Under the pieces are notes generated by a model. That model had not been told where the DNA came from, did not search any database, and saw nothing but the letters and a program-made list of their open reading frames with translations. 28,559 nucleotides of DNA from an uncultured Ruminococcus sp. (lineage in GTDB: Bacteria > Bacillota > Clostridia > Oscillospirales > Ruminococcaceae). Both the position numbers and the translations under genes were made by a program. The stretch lies in NCBI GenBank assembly GCA_937942105.1, contig CALDFS010000311.1, positions 1-28,559 of the forward strand, in the 5' to 3' direction. Within the stretch, counting starts at the first letter, position 1. Each line of letters begins with the position of its first letter. Of this stretch, positions 23,584-28,559 are shown piece by piece.

Positions 23584-25491
23584 TTATTCCGGAATTTCTA
23601 TTCTGCGCCTTGCCTCATATGCGCGGCAATAAACGTTCTTGCGTCGCTCAGACATATTCTCTTTAAGACGTGTGCAGAAATCGGCATTGTCAAACAGCCT
23701 GACTATATCGGGCGAATACCTTGTTCCGCTTCCCTGCCTTAATTCATCAACTAAGGCTTCAAAGGTTTTGGTCTGAGCATAGCTTCTTCCTATGTTATCC
23801 GTTGCGGCATCGAGCGAGTCGGCTATGGCAACAATATCTATAATCGCGCGGGCTGACTCCTTGGTATCGCCGTGTTTAACCGGATATCCGCCCCTGCCGT
23901 TATACCAAAGATGATGCTTAAGCGCAACCTCTGCTTCTATTTCAAGCTCATCAAAATTCTTCAGAAGTGAATATCCCATAACCGGGTGATACTTTATGAC
24001 CTCGAACTCCTCATCCAGAAGCTTTCTTCCGTAGGTGGTTATATAGGCAAGAACACTGCTCTTGCCAACATCGTGATACAGTCCGCAGAGATACGCGCGC
24101 TTTGCATATGCCGCTCTATTGGCTATGATATCTTCGGCAGATACAGCTCCGAAAACACCGCCTAAAATCTTTGGATCGGTGCGAACGGTTTCTTCAAAAA
24201 TCGCTCTTGTCAGATATGCAACCATTACCGAATGAACATATGTTGAGGTGTGGCACAAAATCATCGTTTCCATAATGCGGGTTCGGGATATGCTGTTGCC
24301 ATTCGTCTGCTCCCTTACAAGCTCGCCCACCCAATGGCTCATATATTCGCCGAACAGCTCATTGGGGAAGTTTTCAAAAAACTCAACCGCACGATTCATA
24401 GCGGCTTTAATCCTTGGCTGATAAAGCTCAGCATCGGCGCTGTTCATATATTCAGAATAATGGCTTGCATATACCGCAAAGCCGATATTGGCTGTTATGC
24501 CGCTTTGGGTATAATCATTCATGCCGGCATTCTCGTTTGTCTCAAGCAGGATATCCACAAGCTCCTTAATATCCGCCTTGCCGGCGTGAAACTTTGCAGC
24601 GGCGTAAACATATCGGGTTCTTACCCCAACAGACTGATGCTTCCGCTTTGCTATCTCCTCCTGATGATTATACACATATTCCGCGGATTCCAGAACATCG
24701 CGCTTCATGCGCTCTATCAGTGGGCTTTCGATCTTATCCTCATGCGCTACCCGAAGGCTTGAAAGATACGCCGTTCTGTCAAAATGCATAGCATATTCAT
24801 AATTGCTCCACGGAAGCCCTGGGTTAAGACTGCGGTAACGTTCGGAGCAGATAACAGCCATAGTCTCCCCGAAAATTCTGGAATACTCCTCGTATCCTGC
24901 ATGAACATTGCCGTTGCCGATAATCCAATCGTTATCGCCCTTTATTGCGGGATGCCCGTATTTTCTGTTGCCGAGGCAGCGGATTATATACCCTCTGGTG
25001 TCCTCATCTTCGATATCCTCATACTGATTTATATATGAAGCTCCCCTGCAATAATAATCGTAAAGCTCTTTGCCGTTAGTGTTTATCTTCATAGAGCCAA
25101 TCGAAAAATGAAGATAATACAGCGTCAGCCCCTGATAATACAGCTCCTTAATCATCAAATCCCTTTTGCCGTAATATTCTGCATATTTATATATCAGGCT
25201 ATGAATTTTATACGCAATGCCAATATCGCACCCGGTGGCATTATGAAACAGTATATCGGCAAGCTCAGAAAGCTCCGCGATATCATCGGCGGTGAGGGTG
25301 CGGGGGTCAGCCGTAAGAATATTATCCCGCAGGAATTCATCGTTTTCATATTTAAGCTTGGTAAGTCTTTCGGCGTTGGCATGTATTACTTCAAGAAGCT
25401 CATCGCGCGGCAAGCCAGAGGATATCTTCGGACGAACAAGGTCGTTAGCTTCTTTGATATTCGCATAATACCGTTCAAACGACTCACGCAC
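23584..25491 (-). CDS. HD-GYP-like phosphohydrolase with long helical N-terminal domain
   Basis: The 635-residue protein has about 400 N-terminal residues of helical, TPR-like appearance (for example ELYYQGLTLYYLHFSIG). A C-terminal HD-GYP domain follows: HSVMVAYLTRAI, YHDVGKSS, IKYHPVMGYSLL, KHHLWYNGRGGYPV and AIADSLDAATD. HD-GYP enzymes hydrolyse cyclic dinucleotides such as c-di-GMP. Here the usual HHE motif reads HHL, while GxGYP is kept, so a metal ligand may be missing and activity or substrate may differ. No membrane segment is seen. The start is GTG at 25491, fixed by AAAGGAG at 9 bases. A sensor role for the N-terminal domain is inference. Confidence 0.85.
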   Translation of the reverse strand: MRESFERYYANIKEANDLVRPKISSGLPRDELLEVIHANAERLTKLKYENDEFLRDNILTADPRTLTADDIAELSELADILFHNATGCDIGIAYKIHSLIYKYAEYYGKRDLMIKELYYQGLTLYYLHFSIGSMKINTNGKELYDYYCRGASYINQYEDIEDEDTRGYIIRCLGNRKYGHPAIKGDNDWIIGNGNVHAGYEEYSRIFGETMAVICSERYRSLNPGLPWSNYEYAMHFDRTAYLSSLRVAHEDKIESPLIERMKRDVLESAEYVYNHQEEIAKRKHQSVGVRTRYVYAAAKFHAGKADIKELVDILLETNENAGMNDYTQSGITANIGFAVYASHYSEYMNSADAELYQPRIKAAMNRAVEFFENFPNELFGEYMSHWVGELVREQTNGNSISRTRIMETMILCHTSTYVHSVMVAYLTRAIFEETVRTDPKILGGVFGAVSAEDIIANRAAYAKRAYLCGLYHDVGKSSVLAYITTYGRKLLDEEFEVIKYHPVMGYSLLKNFDELEIEAEVALKHHLWYNGRGGYPVKHGDTKESARAIIDIVAIADSLDAATDNIGRSYAQTKTFEALVDELRQGSGTRYSPDIVRLFDNADFCTRLKENMSERRKNVYCRAYEARRRIEIPE

Positions 25492-25537
25492 TGCGATACA
25501 CTCCTTTGCCCATAAGATTCATTAATCATACATTTTT

Positions 25538-25566
25538 ATTATAACATATTTTTATTCCTATGTAAA
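25538..25566 (-). promoter_or_regulatory. Promoter of the HD-GYP-like operon
   Basis: Minus-strand TTTACA (25561-25566) and TATAAT (25538-25543) are 17 bases apart, and TGT directly before TATAAT makes an extended -10. Transcription should start about 40 bases before the GTG start codon. Confidence 0.82.
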
Positions 25567-25598
25567 GTAACAAGACCGCCAATTTTATGTCGTTAACG

Positions 25599-25630
25599 AA
25601 AAAAAGAGCCCGGTTAAGGACTCTTTTTTT
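25599..25630 (-). terminator. Terminator of cassette 3
   Basis: A stem of seven A-T pairs plus GAG/CTC and CC/GG, with one bulged base, ends in a T run. It lies 19 bases after the stop of the interrupted cassette gene. The long A and T runs could make it work on both strands. Confidence 0.88.
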
Positions 25631-25648
25631 ACCGAATTATTCGACTGA

Positions 25649-26371
25649 TTACTTTCTCTTGGAAACTACTACAGCGGCAGCTGCAACAGCCATGGGGAGA
25701 AGAGCCAGAACGATGCCGGTTTCGGCAGGCTCAGAGGTCTCTTCAGCAGGAGTAGTCTCAGCGGGAGTGGTCTCGGCAGCTTCAGCGGCAGGCTCGGTTG
25801 TCGGAGCTACATAAGCAGTGCCGTCAGCCTGAACGCCGTTGTAAGCTACATATGTAACGGTAAAGGTGATTTCGGTCATAGCGGTGAGGTATGCAGCGCA
25901 ATCAGTAACCTCAGAGCTTCCGCAAGCGGCGGCAACATCAACCATGATAGAATCAGAGTTGCCGGAAAGACCCCAAGATTCTGCCTTGGCGGTAAGGTCA
26001 ACATCTCTTACCTGAGCGGGGATAACATAATCAGCATATCCTTCTGCCTTGATAGTGATGTCAGATACAGTGTAGGTTATGTGGGAAGTTTAGCCGTCGT
26101 TTTCAAGGGTGTCATCGCCGGTCTGAATACCGAAGTTGATGCTTGCAGTTGTATCGAGATTGTCGAAAGCGGAAAGATCGGTTACAACAAACTCAGCACT
26201 TTCGCCCAAAGGAATGTTGGTGAAAGCGGTTGAATGCCAGGACCAGTCAGATGTAGGCTGAGCATAAATCTGAGTGGAAATTCCCTTGGTGTCCTTGAGA
26301 GCAAATGCGTTTACAGTGCAGACAGACATAAGCATTGCAACAGCAAGAACGATTGATAAAATTTTCTTCAT
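25649..26371 (-). pseudogene. Secreted PAETG-tail protein, cassette 3, interrupted by one in-frame TAA
   Basis: Read through, this is a 240-codon gene like its two upstream neighbours. It has a signal peptide (MKKILSIVLAVAMLMSVCTVNAFA), a middle domain with no recognised family, a PAETTPAEETSEPAETG linker and the tail LALLPMAVAAAAVVVSKRK. Codon 94 (26090-26092) is TAA; the frame continues intact on both sides for 93 and 146 residues. After the stop the sequence HITYTVSDITIKAEG resembles a beta-strand of a carbohydrate-binding sandwich. Promoter, GGAGGA site (about 9 bases before ATG 26371) and terminator are intact, so decay is recent, the stop is read through, or the base is a sequence error. 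A truncated 93-residue secreted product is the literal reading. Confidence 0.8.
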
Positions 26372-26414
26372 TACGTTTTTCCTCCAAAAAATATATTGGT
26401 ATAAAACCACATAT

Positions 26415-26443
26415 ATGATATCACTATCTGCTTGATTTGTCAA
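26415..26443 (-). promoter_or_regulatory. Extended -10 promoter of cassette 3
   Basis: TTGACA (26438-26443), 17 bases, TGA, TATCAT (26415-26420), read on the minus strand. The leader then carries GGTTTTATACCAATATA and a GGAGGA ribosome site, as in the other cassettes. Confidence 0.9.
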
Positions 26444-26461
26444 TATATCTTACCAAAAAAT

Positions 26462-26491
26462 AAAAAAGAGCCCTGTTAAAGGCTCTTTTTT
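26462..26491 (-). terminator. Terminator of cassette 2
   Basis: AAAAAAGAGCC (26462-26472) pairs with GGCTCTTTTTT (26481-26491) around an 8-base loop. It lies 15 bases after the stop of the gene at 26507-27172 and just ahead of the promoter of the next cassette. Confidence 0.92.
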
Positions 26492-26506
26492 ATAAAGTTG
26501 AATAAA

Positions 26507-27172
26507 TTACTTTCTCTTGGAAACTACTACAGCGGCAGCAGCGATAGCCATAGGAAGAACGGCTAAAACGATACCGGTGTTAGCAGGCTCGGAAGTCTCT
26601 TCAGCGGGAGTAGTCTCAGCGGGAGTGGTTTCAGCAGGAGTAGTCTCAGCGGGAGTAGTCTCTGCTGGAGCTTCAGCGGGAGCGTCAGGAATGATTACGG
26701 AAATGCTGTAGGTCTTAGCGCCTGAGCAAGCACCGTTGATCCAGTTAAAAGCATTGAGTTCAGCACCGAGAGTTGCTGCAGTATCCATCATGGTTTTGCA
26801 GTCTACGGTGATTATAGCGTAATCGCCATCAATTACAACGCTTTCAGCGGCCAAGTTACCTTCACCGCCAGCAAAGTTGAAGTGAACAAGAACATCAGTC
26901 CAGCTGTTAGTATCCTGGAAACCATACTGGTAACCATGTCCGTCAGCACCGTCGCCAACCATAGCGTCAGCCTTGATTACGAGCTTAGCGCCATCAGTCT
27001 TCATAGCTGTTATAAGGTCAGCATTGCTTCTAAGGTCTGCATAGTCCTGCCACCATCCATTGTCCTCAGGGAAAGGAACTTCATGCTCGAAGAGGGTTTC
27101 GTCAGCAAAAGCGATAACGCTCATGGACAAAACGAGAACAGCAGCCAAAATGATTGATAAAATTTTCTTCAT
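26507..27172 (-). CDS. Secreted PANTG-tail protein with PAETT repeats, cassette 2
   Basis: The 221-residue protein has a signal peptide (MKKILSIILAAVLVLSMSVIAFA) and a mature domain of about 145 residues rich in Trp, Gly and Asp (PFPEDNGWWQDYADL, TNSWTDVLVHFNFAGGEG, NAFNWINGACSG). A PAETT repeat linker and the tail PANTGIVLAVLPMAIAAAAVVVSKRK follow. The tail looks like a sortase sorting signal (xxxTG, hydrophobic helix, basic end) but lacks the LP of LPxTG; a plain membrane anchor is the alternative. The start at 27172 is fixed by GGAGG about 9 bases upstream. The all-beta-looking middle domain and the xylanase gene nearby suggest sugar binding at the cell surface, which is inference. Confidence 0.85.
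   Translation of the reverse strand: MKKILSIILAAVLVLSMSVIAFADETLFEHEVPFPEDNGWWQDYADLRSNADLITAMKTDGAKLVIKADAMVGDGADGHGYQYGFQDTNSWTDVLVHFNFAGGEGNLAAESVVIDGDYAIITVDCKTMMDTAATLGAELNAFNWINGACSGAKTYSISVIIPDAPAEAPAETTPAETTPAETTPAETTPAEETSEPANTGIVLAVLPMAIAAAAVVVSKRK
26609..26668 (-). repeat. Four tandem 15-base units encoding PAETT
   Basis: Four in-frame 15-base units (26609-26623, 26624-26638, 26639-26653, 26654-26668) differ by a few bases; the first and third are identical. They code for Pro-Ala-Glu-Thr-Thr and make an extended spacer before the surface tail. The other two cassettes have fewer or degenerate units, so copy number is likely variable. Confidence 0.9.
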
Positions 27173-27215
27173 TTGTTTTTCCTCCAAAAGATTATATTGG
27201 TATTAAACCTTTTTC

Positions 27216-27244
27216 ATAATAACACTATTCAACGAATTTGTCAA
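27216..27244 (-). promoter_or_regulatory. Extended -10 promoter of cassette 2
   Basis: TTGACA (27239-27244), 17 bases, TGT, TATTAT (27216-27221), read on the minus strand. The leader then carries GGTTTAATACCAATATA, followed by TTGGAGGAAAAA before the ATG. Confidence 0.9.
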
Positions 27245-27264
27245 TACTATATGAAAATAAATAA

Positions 27265-27294
27265 TAAAAAGAGCCCGAAAGCAGGCTCTTTTTA
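27265..27294 (-). terminator. Terminator of cassette 1
   Basis: TAAAAAGAGCC (27265-27275) pairs with GGCTCTTTTTA (27284-27294) around an 8-base loop. It lies 15 bases after the stop of the gene at 27310-28023. The stem core GAGCC/GGCTC is the same as in the cassette 2 terminator. Confidence 0.92.
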
Positions 27295-27309
27295 TATGAT
27301 TTCAACTGA

Positions 27310-28023
27310 TTACTTTCTCTTGGAAACTACAACTGCGGCAGCTGCAGCAGCCATAGGAAGAAGAGCAAGAACGATGCCGGTTTCAGCAGGCTCGGAAGTC
27401 TCATCAGCGGCAGGAGCAGGCTCGGTTGCATCGGTAGCCGGTTCTACTGTAGCGGGTTCGTCAGCAGCGGGAGCTTCGATGGGAGCATCGGGAACTACGA
27501 TAGAAACATTGGTAATCTTGTAGATGCCTTCGCCAGCGCCTTCATTGCTGATGAAGTGAGGAGCACCCTTGCCGAGCGCGCCGTTTGCTTCGAGAAGGTC
27601 ATAAATCTGCTTTGCAGGCCACATAACCTTGATACCATCATCAGAAACGCAGTCTACAAGGATGGAAGCTTCGTCAGCGGAGGTGTGACCGGCAGTACCG
27701 AGCTGGATCCACTGGCACTCAGCGTCAGTAGCGTTAGGATACTTTGCACTCCACCAAGAATCGAGAAGGCAGAACTTTTCCCAAGCGCTGTCAGAGAACT
27801 CGATGTGAGTTTCCTTGTCTCTGGTGATTACAAGGTATGCATTTTCGTTGTTCAAAAGCTCAAAGAAATTACCGTCAGCATCGGTAAGATCTGTCTCACT
27901 CCAGTTTCCGGCATCCCAGAAAGGAATATCCTCAGAGTAGAGAACTTCTTCTGCACAAACCGTTACTGCCATGGCGCAGACCATGAGCATTGCCAAAACG
28001 ATTGATACAAATTTTTTCATCAT
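27310..28023 (-). CDS. Secreted PAETG-tail protein, cassette 1
   Basis: The 237-residue protein has a signal peptide (KKFVSIVLAMLMVCAMAVTVCA) and a mature domain of about 150 residues. That domain has many aromatic and acidic residues (PFWDAGNWSETDL, LLDSWWSAKYPNATDAECQW) and a last strand IYKITNVSIVVPDAP. A Pro/Ala/Glu/Thr linker and the tail PAETGIVLALLPMAAAAAAVVVSKRK follow. The middle domain is only weakly similar to that of cassette 2, while the two ends are nearly identical. Two ATGs in a row (28023, 28020) follow AGGAGG, and either may be used. No family is recognised; a cell-surface carbohydrate-binding role is inferred from layout and the adjacent GH10 gene. Confidence 0.85.
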   Translation of the reverse strand: MMKKFVSIVLAMLMVCAMAVTVCAEEVLYSEDIPFWDAGNWSETDLTDADGNFFELLNNENAYLVITRDKETHIEFSDSAWEKFCLLDSWWSAKYPNATDAECQWIQLGTAGHTSADEASILVDCVSDDGIKVMWPAKQIYDLLEANGALGKGAPHFISNEGAGEGIYKITNVSIVVPDAPIEAPAADEPATVEPATDATEPAPAADETSEPAETGIVLALLPMAAAAAAVVVSKRK

Positions 28024-28068
28024 TTTTCCTCCTATGCAATACATATGTATTTGGTATTAACCATTAAT

Positions 28069-28097
28069 ATGATAGCACTTTTTATAGCATATGTCAA
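28069..28097 (-). promoter_or_regulatory. Extended -10 promoter of cassette 1
   Basis: TTGACA (28092-28097), 17 bases, TGC, TATCAT (28069-28074), read on the minus strand. The leader carries GGTTAATACCAA and, in place of the AT run of the other cassettes, the inverted repeat AATACATATGTATT before the AGGAGG site. Confidence 0.9.
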
Positions 28098-28223
28098 TAG
28101 AAAAATCATAAATATTCAATTTTTCATAGCATTCGTTCCAATATATTGTGCTTTTCGTATATTTTCTGGCGGCATTCATATTATTATATGAAACCAAAGT
28201 GTTAATAAATTAAGATTCCTGAA

Positions 28224-28559
28224 TCATCTTTTTTCCGGCAGCTCAATAACCTTCCAGAAGGCGGATTTGAATTTCAGGTCGGCGTCTATAAGGAAGGGGT
28301 AATTTGTTCTTCCCTCTATGGGGAAGCCGTTCAGCCATGTGTTGCCATCGTTGAAGCCCCAGAATACTACAGAATCCAGAATACCCTCTTCAGATAAATC
28401 CATAAGCATATTGAACAGCTCAACATACTTTGCGTTGAAGTCCTTTTCTATGCTCTTGAAATCGATGTTGAGGTCGTTGTTGCCCCAGCCGTAGCAGGAC
28501 ATATCAAGCTCGGTAACTTCGATTACGAAGTCGGGATTTATTTTCTTCAGCTTAGCAAG
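28224..28559 (-). CDS. GH10 endo-1,4-beta-xylanase, C-terminal part (5' end outside window)
   Basis: The frame enters at the window edge and gives the last 111 residues of a glycoside hydrolase family 10 catalytic domain, which cleaves xylan backbones. The retaining nucleophile is Glu17 of the fragment, in FVIEVTELDMS. Near the end come the conserved core strand and Trp-rich loop VVFWGFNDGNTWLNG, then GRTNYPFLIDADLKFKSAFW. The protein ends at PEKR right after the catalytic domain, so there is no C-terminal dockerin, binding module or surface tail; an N-terminal signal peptide or extra domains would lie outside. No strong terminator is seen after the stop, only a short GATTC/GAATC hairpin. Confidence 0.93.
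   Translation of the reverse strand, partial: LAKLKKINPDFVIEVTELDMSCYGWGNNDLNIDFKSIEKDFNAKYVELFNMLMDLSEEGILDSVVFWGFNDGNTWLNGFPIEGRTNYPFLIDADLKFKSAFWKVIELPEKR

Noticed and set aside
24250..24762. 170-codon plus-strand open frame
   Set aside because: It is antisense to the HD-GYP-like gene, without start signals or protein-like features.
25649..26371. TAA reassigned as a sense codon or recoded as selenocysteine
   Set aside because: Selenocysteine uses TGA, and TAA ends other genes in the window (for example at 23584-23586 and 21459-21461), so a changed code is not supported.
28175..28192. Inverted repeat TTCATAT-TATT-ATATGAA downstream of the xylanase gene
   Set aside because: It is purely AT-rich, has no T run on either side, and such repeats are expected by chance in this AT-rich gap.
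1..28559. CRISPR arrays, tRNA, rRNA, insertion sequences and phage genes
   Set aside because: No regularly spaced direct repeats, RNA gene signatures, transposase or integrase frames were seen.

Overview
The window fits a spore-forming, plant-fibre-degrading member of the Clostridia, most likely Oscillospirales/Ruminococcaceae. The evidence is moderate GC, strong AGGAGG-type ribosome sites, a spoVM-like gene, a Bacillus/Clostridium-type housekeeping operon, a GH10 xylanase and secreted proteins with sortase-like tails. This placement is an inference from gene content only. Almost everything lies on the minus strand.

Layout. (1) 1-649: the 3' end of fhs and its terminator, plus strand. (2) 838-3880: a minus-strand secreted module with its own consensus promoter, encoding a papain-like cysteine peptidase followed by two paralogous secreted proteins of unknown function. 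(3) 3912-17223: one long minus-strand housekeeping operon in the order yloC (yicC), remA, gmk, rpoZ, priA, def, fmt, yugP-like, rsmB, rlmN, prpC, prkC, rsgA, spoVM, ending at a strong terminator. This is the Bacillus subtilis order, but coaBC, rpe and thiN are missing and a yugP-like peptidase is inserted. The 29-codon spoVM is easy to miss. (4) 17284-19465: a divergent HD-domain gene and the convergent asnS, sharing a bidirectional terminator. (5) 19487-22754: a translationally linked trio (SPFH/zinc-ribbon, zinc-ribbon membrane protein, TPM-domain protein) resembling B. subtilis YdjI/YdjG/YdjH, with no pspA beside it. (6) 23055-25566: an HD-GYP-like protein with an altered metal motif, and a conserved partner of unknown function. 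(7) 25599-28097: three tandem self-contained cassettes (extended -10 promoter, shared leader, secreted protein, hairpin terminator). Their proteins share a signal peptide and an unusual PA(E/N)TG-hydrophobic-KRK tail but differ in the middle; the last copy carries one in-frame TAA. (8) 28224-28559: the 3' end of a GH10 xylanase gene.

Together, region 3 couples ribosome maturation, protein N-terminal processing, replication restart, Hanks-type signalling and sporulation. Regions 2, 7 and 8 are accessory and secreted. The best candidates for something undescribed are the cassette array and the peptidase plus paralogue operon.
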